From Xanthostigma xanthostigma (lineage: Eukaryota; Arthropoda; Insecta; Raphidioptera; Raphidiidae): a stretch of DNA of 64,000 nucleotides. This document shows, piece by piece, positions 1-10,225 of this stretch (positions within the stretch are counted from its first letter, which is position 1; every line of letters starts with the position of its first letter). The notes beneath the pieces were generated by a model that worked only from the letters and a program-made list of their open reading frames with translations, was not told the origin of the DNA and did not search any database. The DNA lies in NCBI GenBank assembly GCA_963575645.1, contig OY754470.1, positions 28,378,501-28,442,500 on the forward strand, in the 5' to 3' direction. Both the position numbers and the translations under genes were made by a program.

Positions 1-1067
1 CAGCCCATAATTTTTAGCCTCCTAGCCATCTAACTCTATAGCTTCTAGTACCTACTAACTTTACCCCCTAACTTCTAGCTTCAACCACCAGCATTGTATA
101 AATATAGCACAGAACTTTGCAAAAATTTGGCCGGCACACTCTGCGTGATATGTAAAAAGGGCGAAATTCAATACAAAAAACAAATTGCTTTGCCGAAAAA
201 AAGAAGCGAAATCTAAAAAGGTGCCAAATGTTCATTTGGCAAGCTTAAATACCCGAGTCACTTATAAAACTTGCCGTCTTATATCTCACTTCTTTTCTTT
301 GGCAAAGCCGCTTGTTCTTTGTATCGAACTTGTCCGTTTTTTTACATTTATGTTTTTGATGAGATTTTAATACTTTTCAAAAATTATATTTTCATCTTCA
401 GGGCCTCAAAGCAAGGACGAAAATATAACTTTCGAAACGTTGGCCACAAAAAGCTTATTTTTCAATTGTTCCTCAACCAAATTAAATCTCCTTCAATACA
501 TATTTTTGAGACAAAACTACTACTAACAACTAAATTTGTACGAGTGAAAATTTTACAAGCCCAAAGTGATTATGTCGTGGTGTATTAGTAATTTTCTATG
601 ACACCTCTGATATACTTTGAACTTTGATCTTCAACTTTGACATGAAACAGTTCAGTAACATACGAGTATTAGAAAGAGACAAGCGAAGGTGAAGGGAATT
701 CAATTAGAACCCACATAATGGTCGCTTAGCGACTTGTACACTTTCCTGTATCTAGCTATCTTTCTCTTGCATTATGTGTGAAGCTACTATCAAGGTTTGT
801 TTAACAATGAATCGCTTTTAGCAGCTTAGCAAGTCCTCAAGATTGTGTTGTCAGGGCTACGAATTCGTTCGTAAGTCTACAGACTTTAATATTCTCGGAA
901 TTTGTAATTCAATCTCCAATTCTATAAATATTTCATTAAGCTATACAAAAAAAAAATGTGAGTACGTAACTTTCATAAATGACAAAATATACGGACAAAC
1001 TTAGTTTTTTGAAAATGTTTTCTTAAATAAAAAACAATACAGCATTTATTCAAAATTGTATTTTTAC
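1..1067. other. AT-rich stretch without a recognised feature
   Basis: Open frames of up to about 105 codons exist on the plus strand at 271-588, but their translation is low-complexity (Phe, Lys and Leu rich) and resembles no family I know. I see no repeat shared with the rest of the window. Confidence 0.5.
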
Positions 1068-1288
1068 CATAGAGATATAAGTAACTAGAGTTCGCTTGTT
1101 CGTATGCTTGCCATAAGTGAAAGTGTCCTCAGTTGAGAGAGACAACGCTGCAGCTGGTCCAGAAAACCAGATATATGTTTTCTCAAATCAGCATTGTTTT
1201 GTATCATTAGTTACCACAGAGACAAGGAACTTTTCTCTCCCTGAATTGCAGACACTTTCACAGCTCACTCTAGTATAATATCTCTATG
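1068..1288 (+). mobile_element. MITE, copy A (221 bp)
   Basis: The ends are an 11 bp perfect terminal inverted repeat, CATAGAGATAT at the left and its complement at the right. Inside, GTGAAAGTGTC near the left and GACACTTTCAC near the right extend the inverted symmetry. A second copy lies inverted at 39869-40081 and aligns along its whole length (AATCAGCATTGTTTTG in this copy, CAAAACAATGCTGATTT in the other). There is no coding capacity. The superfamily is not identified because no clear target duplication is visible. Confidence 0.7.
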
Positions 1289-1369
1289 ATTTTTTCTTGT
1301 ATGGCACTCTGGTTATAATTGGCAATTTAAGAAACAAAACATTTTCAAATGTTACTTTAAAAGTTGAAA

Positions 1370-1578
1370 TCTATAGATACTAATATTATAAAGAGAAGGT
1401 GCGAATTTTGTGAGTTTCTGTGTATGCGTAGGATCATTTCCGGAATTACTGCACCTATTTGAAAAAATGCTTTCGCCACTATTTAGAACGAATCTTTAAG
1501 GGGGGCATGGGCTATATAATTATCGCAGAAAGCATTTTCGTGGAGACCAATTTTACAACGGTGGCAATCTACAGACTA
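1370..1578 (+). mobile_element. Helitron-like 5' end fragment
   Basis: It begins TCTATAGATACTAATATTAT after an A, which matches the TC...ACTAATATTATAAA start seen in the better-preserved Helitrons of this window. The right limit is uncertain: a CTAGT lies near 1576 but lacks the usual 3' hairpin. Confidence 0.4.
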
Positions 1579-1604
1579 GTAAATATATAAAATCAGATAG
1601 ACCG

Positions 1605-1720
1605 AGCGAGTAGTGTAGTGGTGAGAGCACTAGACTTGCATTCAGAAGGTACCGGGTTCGAATCCCGGCGGGGGCAGATGTAACTGGGACTTTTTCCTAC
1701 TGCCTCTCGCCGAGAAACGG
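1605..1720 (+). repeat. tRNA-derived SINE with Pol III A and B boxes
   Basis: TAGTGTAGTGG at 1611-1621 fits the RNA polymerase III A box (TRGYNNARNNG), and GGTTCGAATCC at 1655-1665 fits the B box exactly, 33 bp downstream. Between them the anticodon-arm region reads CTTGCAT (TGC, alanine-like). The acceptor stem does not pair: the 3' side GGGGGCA has no partner upstream. It is therefore a tRNA-derived SINE head rather than a tRNA gene. A decayed relative lies at about 9405-9505. Confidence 0.7.
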
Positions 1721-2022
1721 TAATTCCTGTACCGCCCATCTTGTTGAGGTTTTCCATGGTTTCCCTTAATAATTCCAGATAAAATATTATTGAGATGGTT
1801 CCTTATTCAAGGTCATGGCCGATTACCTGTCAAACTCCTATGCTCAAAATTTGCCTACCTTATCCGAATGTCCTAAAATTTCTTCATTTGCCCATTGCTA
1901 TATTAATTCAGTGGAAGTTTAAAAATGTGGAAATAACGGGAAGTGTGACGGATAGAAAATAGTAATGGTGCGAATGGCGTCTGTTATGACACAAAGTCGA
2001 GAAACGGACGTTAAACGCAATG
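1721..2022. other. Stretch without recognised feature
   Basis: The SINE body may continue for an unknown distance; I see no further motif. Confidence 0.4.
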
Positions 2023-2080
2023 ACTTCTTACCACAACAGTTTTATTAGCGATCCGCAAATAAACTGTTGTGGTAAGAAGT
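2023..2080. repeat. Perfect 20 bp inverted repeat (hairpin)
   Basis: ACTTCTTACCACAACAGTTT at 2023-2042 is matched perfectly by its reverse complement at 2061-2080, leaving an 18 nt loop. It could be a tiny foldback or the collapsed ends of a MITE. Confidence 0.8.
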
Positions 2081-2866
2081 AACTATTCTTTATATTTTTA
2101 TTTTTGTTTCAACCACAGTGCTCTTAATATTTGTAATAAAATTTAAATACCAGTTTTCGATTGAACTAACATTTCAACATGCCTTATGTCACATTCGGGG
2201 TTTTTTGTCAATAACTCATTAGTATAAAAACTCTTCTACAAAAAGTAAAATAAAATATCAACAATCAGAAGTTGTATTGTTTTTAATTCATAACGTGTAT
2301 AAAAACCCAATTAATTTGAGCACAATGTTATGTATTCTGTATTAATAATGCACGTTAGTTCAACATGCCTGGCGTAATGATAGTCTGTTTGATAACACCA
2401 CATACAATGTTATACCCAGTCCAACATAACCTCTTGGGTCCGAGGTCCGGGACCTACATGTAGCGCGGTGGGGGTTATGTGTGGGGGCTGAACGTCTGCA
2501 AGAACTAGTCGGTCGAGACTTCCGTATCGCATTAGAGAAACCTGCATCTAGTGACTATGTTGAGGGTAGCCAAAAACAAACTGCATCGACAAACAACAAA
2601 TTTACAATGAAGTTTTCAATGAACTTTCAACACCACAAAAAGGACCGAATTTCGTAATGAAAAGAACATAATTTATTGTGTTATTTGTACATTATAATAT
2701 TGAAAATTAAATACGAGACTAAAGCCGTAGTTTCCTAAGATAGCGGTTTTTTGTGACCCCATCCACCGTCATATTTGAGCCTTTCTATTACCAGAACTTG
2801 AGTGCGATGTCAATTTCAATCTGACTAAAAATCACCGCTTTGATTAATATAAATGACTAGCGGCCC
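2081..2866. other. Stretch without recognised feature
   Basis: A locally GC-richer segment lies near 2430-2500 (CGAGGTCCGGGACC). No motif, repeat partner or long frame is visible. Confidence 0.4.
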
Positions 2867-3100
2867 GGTACGTGCTTCGCTACGTATAAAGTGAAATAAT
2901 AAAAAAAATTAATTGGAACATCAAATTCATTTATTCAAACAAAAAAATATTTTATTAATTGCTAGCTATTTTAAAATATACATGTGCGTATATGTGTGTA
3001 TGGAAATATATATGACTGCATACGTCAATATATATAAAAATGTCACTAAATAATTCATTTTTAAATCGACGTTCTTCCATCTGTTACAAAAGAATAAAAC
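2867..3100 (-). mobile_element. Helitron-like 3' end, minus strand
   Basis: Read on the minus strand the sequence ends ACCGGGCCGCTAG before a T, as do the complete Helitrons elsewhere in this window. The 5' end was not found, so the right limit is arbitrary. Confidence 0.45.
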
Positions 3101-3900
3101 ACCCGTAAAAATTTTTAAGCACTAAGTAGGAATAATTCCTAGGGAGACTGTAAGGAGCAAACGTGACTTCGTAAGGAGGGTGGGGGATGCTAGGTATGGA
3201 GGAATTAGTGAACACGTGAAAAATTAATAAAAAATTAGGAGCCGTTGTGGGACGCCTGGCAGATATGAATCATAGATTTATGCGAAATTTTAGTACCTAT
3301 AAATTTCGTCCTGTAACAAAATTTTACCCTGTAAAAAATGTTTCTCCGTCAACTAACGAAATTCTATAGTGACTAAATACAGGCCTGTAACTAATACGAA
3401 GTTGTATACAAGCAGTGAACGTGTCAAGCACGCTATAGTCGCACACGCAGTACGCAGCTTCTCTGTGTGAGTTGTGACAGCTCGCACAGAGGAGCAACAA
3501 TAGTACAGTATATGCGCGCGTACACACAAGGAAGTCGAGATCGATGGCGTAGAGAGAGAGAAAGTCACGGCATGGTTTTGCTGCCAAACGCGCCAATAGA
3601 TGTTTCACAACAAAAGGCGTTTCCTCTGTTCAGCGTTATATTATTTGCCCTGGATGCCGTTCACATAGAATTTTGCATTGTTATTATGTAAGCACGTTTT
3701 TGTTTTTTGTTGTGTCCCCAATAAATATATGCTACTATATCCACCGAGAAATTGCTTGTGTGAATGCAACAGATATAAAATGAAACAGTTTATAAAGTTT
3801 GAGATTTTTTGTTACATTTTAAATGAAATATAATAGCAGTGGACAACTGAATGATTAGATTAAATTCATCTATAAGTCTGATACTATTACAATTTATATG
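3101..3900. other. Unassigned stretch with a short dispersed repeat
   Basis: The segment at about 3563-3620 (CAAACGCGCCAATAGATG and surroundings) recurs at 16217-16295. The remainder, including a GC-richer part at 3420-3600, is unrecognised. Open frames here lie on both strands over one another and look accidental. Confidence 0.4.
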
Positions 3901-4472
3901 AAACTATTACAAACTAAGAAGTTCACTTTTTAAATTTAATAATAAGAATGAGAATTAACCACGGCTGTTTCGCTGCGCATCTATTTAGAATTGGGGTAGT
4001 AAATTCACCTTTCTGTACATGCGATAACAGTGCTATTTGCGACCTAAATCATATTTTTCTTTCGTGTCAAAACTACAACGTTAATGATTTCATCCACTTG
4101 CTAAAAATCCTAGGATTCTCTCTTCCAATTAATATGTGTCACATTCTTAATTCCATGAACTTTCAAGCATACGACGGAATTAACGAATTCTGTATTAAAA
4201 ACAATATATCTATTTAAAAGTTAGCAATATGTAAGTTTATGATTCCTACTGTGTCGTTCCTAACCTTATTAATCCATTTACGAAAGACTTTCATGTTTGT
4301 GTTGGTCCTGCATTTTTAAGTCTATTGCTTTCCTTGCTTCCCATCCCTATTTCTGGTAACCTATCCATCATTGTGTCCCAGTCTTGAATGTATTTTATTT
4401 TTTAGGGAATAAGATGCTGGCACATGGGTTAAACCCTGAAGCCATAGGTTGCGGTTTAAAAAAAAAAAAAAA
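3901..4472 (+). mobile_element. 5'-truncated LINE 3' end with poly(A) tail
   Basis: A C-terminal ORF2 fragment (3948-4217) is followed by about 240 bp of untranslated sequence and a 15 nt A tract at 4458-4472. This is the usual structure of a 5'-truncated target-primed insertion. The 5' truncation point is not precisely visible, and I could not identify a target-site duplication. Confidence 0.65.
3948..4217 (+). pseudogene. LINE reverse transcriptase, C-terminal fragment
   Basis: The 89-residue reading frame begins RINHGCFAAHL and carries a CTC...C...H....C arrangement ending HIFLSCQNY. This is the cysteine/histidine tail found after the RT (or RNase H) region of Jockey/I/R1-type non-LTR retrotransposon ORF2 proteins, where the usual form is like GHG.F..HL...G....P.C.C followed by H.L..C. 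The methionine is internal to the ancestral protein; an in-frame stop lies a few codons upstream, so no start is implied. The endonuclease and RT domains are absent. After the cysteine motif come about 45 unremarkable residues and a stop, then a 3' UTR with a poly(A) tail. It is a dead 5'-truncated copy and encodes nothing functional. The clade assignment is from pattern memory only. Confidence 0.65.
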
Positions 4473-5040
4473 TATTACTTTTAATACGAAATTAAAAATT
4501 TATTTGATATTTTCACCATTTCTGAGAGGGAACCTGGGAACTAACTGACGAGGTTTAATTGCACATACCACTACACAAGCGATATGTACTCTATTAGCTG
4601 CTTTGCGCGTCAGAGCTGATTGTCGTTCATACAAGAAGTTATATCTAAATTTCGCAAGAAATTCATTCAAATTGTAGCTTTTTGAAAAGGGGAGATTCTG
4701 TTCTATAAAACGGAACCGTTTTTAGATTCATTTGAGTTTATAATTACTCCCCAAATTGTAATTGAATATCTTGAACAGCAGTTGTCAGTAGATCTGTACG
4801 TAGGTACGTCAGAGCTCTACAGATCGCAATTTTCGTCGAATTGCTTTGGTTTATATTTTATTCACTAAAACCCTATTTGAATTCACTGAACTGAGTTCAG
4901 TAGTTTAATTTTTATAAACAGTTTATTTTATTATTTTTGGCAGATAATAGTTTAAAAAAAAACAATAAAATAATTAGGTACTGAATTAAATTACCGTAGA
5001 CTAAGTGCTCTACTTCTATACAATGAAAACAGCGGCACAG
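4473..5040. other. Stretch without recognised feature
   Basis: AT-rich sequence; no repeat partner or motif was noticed. Confidence 0.4.
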
Positions 5041-5115
5041 CCGACGGACTTCCGTGGCATAGTGGATAAGGCCTTAGTCTAGTAGACGGTTCCTGCTTTG
5101 ATCCCTGCCTTCCAG
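5041..5115 (+). repeat. Second tRNA-like SINE head, degraded B box
   Basis: TGGCATAGTGG at 5055-5065 is a perfect A box match inside CCGTGGCATAGTGGATAAGG, which resembles an arginine tRNA 5' half. The B box at 5095-5105, GCTTTGATCCC, has decayed. It differs in sequence from the SINE at 1605 and so is probably another family. Confidence 0.5.
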
Positions 5116-5322
5116 AAAAATATATACAGTGTCGTTTAAAAAAGACTGTATCATATTTTGATGTTCATATAGGTCGCCTATAAAACTAATAACAGCAGAA
5201 ATTCAAAACCTTTCAGTGTTATTTTATATCTATTTTTATCGATATGACATTGACCTAGAAAGGACATAATAACATTTCTTTATATAGAATTCAAATCATT
5301 TTACAACACTTCAATTTAAAGT

Positions 5323-6100
5323 ACCTGGGTGACAGAGCTTCGCTCGGAAAGTTAGATAAAATACTGATATGCTGATATCGCCAAAACTTTGAGAACCATA
5401 GGTTCTCTGTCGCTTCCCTTTGTGGAGCCTACGTCTCCACCTTTGTTACAGTCTTACCTCGCGGGGCTGCGCCCCGCTCGGTTGTAAACGACACTAGTCG
5501 AGCCTTCGGCTCTCCATATAAGAACCGCAGGTTCTCTGGGGAAGCTTCGCTTCCTTTTGTGGAGCAATAAGATATTGCTGAAACAGTTTGACTCCTTTGT
5601 GGAGAGGATTGTCGGCCCTTATGGCAATCCGGTACTTGTAAAACTGATTCGCCGTCATCTTGATCTATGATATTGCATCTTTCGTTTCAAATTTAGGTTA
5701 AAAATTTTTTTATTAAAATTACTCACCTATAATTATAATTGTTTTTAACTTTCTTTCAAATATGTATTTATTTTAAGTCTCACTTGGATAGTAATTAAAG
5801 ATTAACTGTCATAATATTTTGAAAACAATTGTTTCATTGTATAAAATTCCAAAACCTACTTACAATATTTAAGTATTTTCATACGTCAAAAAATTGATTT
5901 TTATAATGATAAAATTTGTAAGAAAACGATTTTTTTCGAGAGATGAGACCTAGCTAAAACGATTTTTTGCCCCCCAAAATCCCTTTTCAGTAAATTTCAT
6001 CCAAATCGTTAGGGCCGTTTTCTAGAAAATATTTAGGGACATAGGTACATAGATAGGTACATAGGTAGATACAAGATTAGCTCGTTTAATAATATAGAGA
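5323..6100 (-). mobile_element. Helitron-like element with GC-rich hairpins
   Basis: Read on the minus strand it starts TCTCTATATTATTAAACGAG after an A, has a generic repeat-type 5' part (CGGCCCTAACGATTTGGATG), and ends near GAGCGAAGCTCTGTCACC. The GC-rich 3' half holds several short palindromes: CGCGGGGCTGCGCCCCGC near 5460, CGAGCCTTCGGCTC near 5500, and two AGGTTCTCTG-type motifs. A terminal CTAG is missing, so the class is inference; a Helitron2/Helentron-like element is possible. Confidence 0.4.
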
Positions 6101-6569
6101 TATTTTCTATTTAGTCAGAATTATTTATAGTTTAGTTAGTGGCTGAATAGACAGAAGTGTAAAAGCCAAAATTTTATAATAAAATAAAAAAATATTTTCA
6201 CCCCAACAAATTATTGATATCGTATTATTAAGATAACAAAAGTAGATAGATGATGTTTAGTTACGTAGAGTAATATTTGGTTTTAGTTCTGATGAGAAAT
6301 CGATACCAAATACGCATAAGAAATATAATCTGAACCTCAGTGCCACAAACAAAGGGAGATGTGGAGATCTCACACTCTCCTCACTAAAGTAAACTCATTA
6401 TTGTACCAACTTTGCTTTCCATTACTCATTTTTAATTACTGAACATTTTTTGACTCGGACTTGAAATTCATTCAAAACCTTTCTGCAGATTTACAGGCTA
6501 CTTTAATCTGAACCAATTGCATTTACTAGATCAAATAATATATTTATAAATTATCCTTTAGACAATAAT
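6101..6569. other. Stretch without recognised feature
   Basis: AT-rich sequence, no motif noticed. Confidence 0.4.
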
Positions 6570-7567
6570 TTCAGCCAATTGAGAGACGGGAGACATTTCT
6601 GTTAACGCGTGCCGTGGCATGGATAACGGCCAGTATTAAATATTAGTTACCACATAATATGTTATCAGCTTATGTAAAAATTAACAGAAGCATGCCTGTC
6701 AGCTTGAAAAAATTTTTTTTCTACAAAACTTTCATGTAAAAAATATTTTTAACAAAAAAATTGAACCGACTTCAAAAAAGGCACTAAAAAGTAAAAAATA
6801 ATTGCGTATTGAAATGTTTTGGAGTCGGTGTAGTTCTCGGAATAGATTTCATTTTGGCTGACACCGACTCCAAAACATTTCAATACGCAACTATTTTTTA
6901 CTTTTTAGTACCTTTTTTGAAGTCGGTTCAATTTTTTTGTTAAAAATATTTTCTTTTTAGTGTTAATCTAACACTAAAAAATCGGTGAACATACATAAAA
7001 AAACATTACGCATGCCTTTGAAATTTGAGAGTTTCCCTCGATTTCTCCGGGATACACCATTAGATCCTGACTTGGTTCCTATGGGACCACCTCGGAAGTG
7101 CACTCTTTCCAATAAAAAAAAAATTTGAAAATCGGTCCATAATTGACGGAGAAATCGGTGAACATACATAAAAAAAAAAAAAAAATATACAGACGAACAC
7201 AGAACCTCCTCCTTTTTGTTGAAGTCGGTTAAAAATAAAAAGAATAATAAACCTTTTTGAAAAATATGCCATCATTTAAAAGAAACAACGTTATAACATA
7301 TATTTGTTCTGCGCATGCGCCGATTTTCCCCAAAAACAATAGGGCTCCTCATATTTGCATATCAAACACCCTCCCAAAATAAGATATGTGTTTTTGGATT
7401 AGGGTGATCTTAAAACGAAAAAATATTTATTTCTTTTTTTTACTTGAGAAACGTGCTCAGCAGCTTAGGCTATATGCACGCAGATGAAAAATATTTATTA
7501 AAAAGTGAATTTTGACCTCAATTAGTAGGTATCTACCATTCCCCACTCGTGGTGTTGGAATGGTAAA
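6570..7567 (+). repeat. R1 dispersed repeat, copy A, interrupted by R2
   Basis: The left part (CAGCCAATTGAGAGACGGG...) and right part (CCGATTTTCCCCAAAAACAATAGG... to GGAATGGTA) match the two halves of copies B (8352-8975), C (50770-51430, minus) and D (53437-54285). The R2 foldback at 6739-7235 separates the halves, so R2 arrived later. R1 encodes nothing visible. Its class is unknown to me. Its ends show no convincing terminal inverted repeat, and it carries the TTTGGTTTCAATCCGCTCAT motif of a kind common in arthropod transposon UTRs. Confidence 0.65.
6739..7235 (+). mobile_element. R2 foldback element, copy 1 (about 497 bp)
   Basis: Two ~70 nt arms, GAACCGACTTCAAAAAAGGC... at 6760-6830 and its near-exact complement at 6866-6936, enclose a ~30 nt spacer. 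A unique part with TCGGTGAACATACATAAAA occurs twice, and the element ends GAAGTCGGTTAAAAA, complementary to its own left end. Copy 2 at 18171-18674 is almost identical, and an inverted copy 3 lies at 24839-25242. Short reading frames in it are low-complexity. I recognise the ACCGACTTCAA.AAAGGAGG motif as a common insect repeat, but not its superfamily. Confidence 0.75.
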
Positions 7568-7605
7568 ATTAAATACACAGTATTATGTACTGTGTATTTA
7601 ATTAA
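7568..7605. repeat. Short hairpin at repeat junction
   Basis: AATTAAATACACAGTA and TACTGTGTATTTAATT are perfect complements around a 5 nt loop. The right arm is also the beginning of the 300 bp repeat shared with 45567-45860. Confidence 0.7.
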
Positions 7606-7893
7606 TACATTGATAAAGGATTGCACGAACATTTTGTTATTAACCTTATAAAAATTTTATATGAATTTATAGAGAAAAAATGGAGATTTCAGAAATATAA
7701 AAAAATATATGTTGCCATTTGACAAAAAAATACATATTTATACACTTCCGGTTAAATTTGAACTAAAAAAAAAAAATATACCTCAACAGTTTCCGATAGT
7801 AAATCTCGATTTGAACAGAAACCTATTTAAACTTTTTTTTTGTATCTATTAGGATACAGGAATTAAATTACTGTTACCACTTTCGGTGGACAC
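7584..7893 (+). repeat. 300 bp dispersed repeat, copy 1
   Basis: It starts TACTGTGTATTTAATTAATA and aligns with 45567-45860 through AAAATTTTATATGAATTT, AGAGAAAAAATG.AGATTTC and a T-rich block, up to CACTTTCGGTG. The estimated identity is about 75-80%. The class is unknown. Confidence 0.6.
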
Positions 7894-8351
7894 ACTGTAT
7901 AGGTGTCGTTCAAAAAAAAAAAAAATAACGAATTAATAAATTTAAATTTCGCTGTGATCAGATGTGACTTTATTATCGTTCTCTTTGAATTCTTTTTTTA
8001 TTTTTTTTTTCAATTATACGTAAATACTGAAACCTTGATTAATTTAAATGCTAACAACAATTGTTCTACTATACTATTAATTAAGAACTAGAATTATCAA
8101 AGAGAGTTTAATTAGTACTTTTAAATTTTTCTGTCAGTGAGAAAAATAAACATAACAAATTGAACATATTTTTTGTACAATTTTCTTACAAATGTGATGT
8201 GAAACGTTATTTAAATTTTAATTTATTATTTATAATAGTATTTTACATTTTCAGTTAGCTTTTGATTATTCACTTTTAAATTTATTGCATTGAAATTTCA
8301 TAACTGGCTTGTCAGTATTTTTCATAGAGAGCTACTATACTAGTTTATAAA
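7894..8351. other. AT-rich stretch without recognised feature
   Basis: Homopolymer-rich sequence; a 62-codon frame at 7903-8091 is low-complexity and not credited. Confidence 0.4.
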
Positions 8352-8975
8352 TTCCAGCCAATTGGGCGACGGGACCATTTCAACTTCAAAATGTTGACAT
8401 TTGATAAAGTATAATGAAGAAAATAAAATTTCTGATATCTCGTGAGGTGATGCGGGTAATGGCTAGTATTCTATATGATATAATGCTATTCGTTGACATG
8501 GTTACCTACATAATATGTTCCACGCCATGTAAAAATTAATCAAAGCATGCTTAACTAGTTTATTTCTGACAGATTTACAAAACAAAAGAACAGGTGACTT
8601 TTTATTATTTTCAGAATATTTCCGAAACTTGAAAAAAATCTTTAACGAATTTTTTTTTGAAAAAATAAACAGAATACTAAGCCGTTAGGAATAGTGTACC
8701 ATTATTATAATATAAAAAACACCGTTATAGCATATATCTCTTCTGCACATAAATAATAGGGCTCCTCATATTTGCATACCAAACATCACCCAAATTTTGG
8801 TTTCAATCCGCTCATTCCTTTGACCTGTATCGTGTTCACAGACAAACAGACTAACAAACGCACAGAGTTTTTCCAAAAATATGTTTTTTAGAATTCGGGG
8901 GACCTCAAAACGAAAAGATATTCTAAAATTTTGAAAAGTGATTTTTTGACCTAAGTTAGTGGGTTGAAATGGTCA
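8352..8975 (+). repeat. R1 dispersed repeat, copy B
   Basis: This uninterrupted copy runs from CCAGCCAATTGGGCGACGGG to GGGTTGAAATGGT. It includes TGGTTACCTACATAATATG, TTTCTGACAG, AGGGCTCCTCATATTTGCAT and GACCTGTATCGTGTTCACAG, all shared in the same order with copies C and D. It is the best template for the family consensus, with about 620 bp present. Confidence 0.7.
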
Positions 8976-9404
8976 AAGAAGAAACGTTGCAAATGTCGGC
9001 TCGTAAAAAAATCTGCAATATTCCTCCTAACAAGCGAACTTTCAAAAGACGATTTTAAGCCTAATATACTAATATACTAATTACATTAAGCCTAATGTAA
9101 TCGATATGGAAGATTAACACTGTGTTAATTTTCTACCCCACGATATACCTTCGCATTATTATTAGATACAGGGTAAAAATGGTTAACACACAAGTAATGG
9201 AACCAAAAATTTTGTTGTAGGTGCTTATAATGTAAAGCGCATAAAGGTGGTTATTTAGGATACGAGAGAAATTTCCACACTTATATGTAAATTTATTGCT
9301 TACCTCGTAAATAAAATGCTATACAGAAAAATTGGCGCAGCTGGCATATTTATCTTTTATAAAGGTTCTAATAATGTAAAACTCTTAAACCTAAAAAGTT
9401 AAAT
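8976..9404. other. Stretch without recognised feature
   Basis: A short local duplication (CCTAATATACTAATATACT) occurs near 9059; nothing else was noticed. Confidence 0.4.
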
Positions 9405-9505
9405 ATAAAGACCGACTGAACGCTTGTATCCGAAAGGTACTGAGTTTGAATCTAAGTAAAGGCAATGGTGGTATAGGACCCTCTTCTCTTACAGTTCGCC
9501 TGCAA
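9405..9505 (+). repeat. Decayed SINE related to the one at 1605
   Basis: CTTGTATCCGAAAGGTACTG followed by AGTTTGAATCTAAG aligns with the anticodon and B box region of the SINE at 1605, and the following GGACCCTCTTCTCTTACAG with its GGGACTTTTTCCTACTGCC. The Pol III B box is mutated. Confidence 0.45.
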
Positions 9506-9667
9506 ACTCTTATTTTATAAATATCGGGGTGACTCCTTGCACAAGGACATGACCAAATACAAAAAAATAAGTTCCCGAAATTAAGTTGAGGCATGCACAC
9601 TACAAATTTTAACACTGTCCAAACCTTAAAGGTACAAGTTTTTCAAAAATCAAATTATCAATTGCTT

Positions 9668-10225
9668 GTGTCCAACCGAAGCTTCGCCTTTGGTCTCCTT
9701 CGGCCAAAAAACCCACCTTCAACGAGACTGTCGGCTTCGGCCGAAGTGGGTTTTGGCCGAAACCGAAAGTTTCTAACAAGCGCCGAAATTAAACGAACTG
9801 TTACGAATGAGTGAGAGCGCGATAGACGTCGCGACTTCTAAAGATGATTAAAATTACCTTTTTATATTACCTATATAGTCAATTTAAACCTTCAATTTAA
9901 AAAATCTAATAGTTTATGCCTTTACTTGATGAAAATCCATTATAAAATAAAATAAATAAAACAATTAAGTTTAAAAAGATATGTTTTTAAACTTAATTTT
10001 TTTATTTATTTTATTTTATAATGGATTTTCATCAAGTAAAGGCATAAACTATTAGATTTTTTAAGTTTTAAAATCATTTATATTAGTAATTGTAGCTTCT
10101 AGTAGTTGGTATCCAATTTAAACTGATTTTTTTAAGATTTTTAAGTCTTCGGCATCGGCCTAAGATTGTGGCGATAGCCGATTAATCAGCTTCGACCAGA
10201 AATCAACCTTCGATCGGACACCATC
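9668..10225 (+). mobile_element. GC-rich TIR element, copy 1
   Basis: It opens GTGTCCAACCGAAGCTTCG and closes with the complement of GTGTCCGATCGAAGGTT, with runs of TTCGGCCGAAG-type palindromes near both ends. The left 230 bp aligns with the inverted copy at 19920-20236 (GTTTCTAACAAGCGCCGAAATT, as two matching blocks). The foldback at 9897-10064 sits inside it and is absent from the other copy. Confidence 0.6.
9897..10064. mobile_element. Palindromic foldback, copy 1 (168 bp)
   Basis: The arms of about 75 nt run from TTAAAAAATCTAATAG to the centre near 9980 and back; they contain TGCCTTTACTTGATG and an A-rich ATAAAATAAAATAAATAAAA tract. The paralogous element at 19920-20236 joins the flanking sequence without it (an empty site). 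A truncated second copy is at 26030-26162. The A-rich tract resembles a retrotransposon tail, so a twin-primed inversion is one possible origin. Confidence 0.7.

Noticed and set aside
1605..1680. Functional tRNA-Ala gene
   Set aside because: A and B boxes are good but the acceptor stem does not pair and the anticodon stem is poor; it is read as a SINE.
2867..3100. Complete Helitron
   Set aside because: Only the 3' end is recognisable; no TC start was found on the right side.
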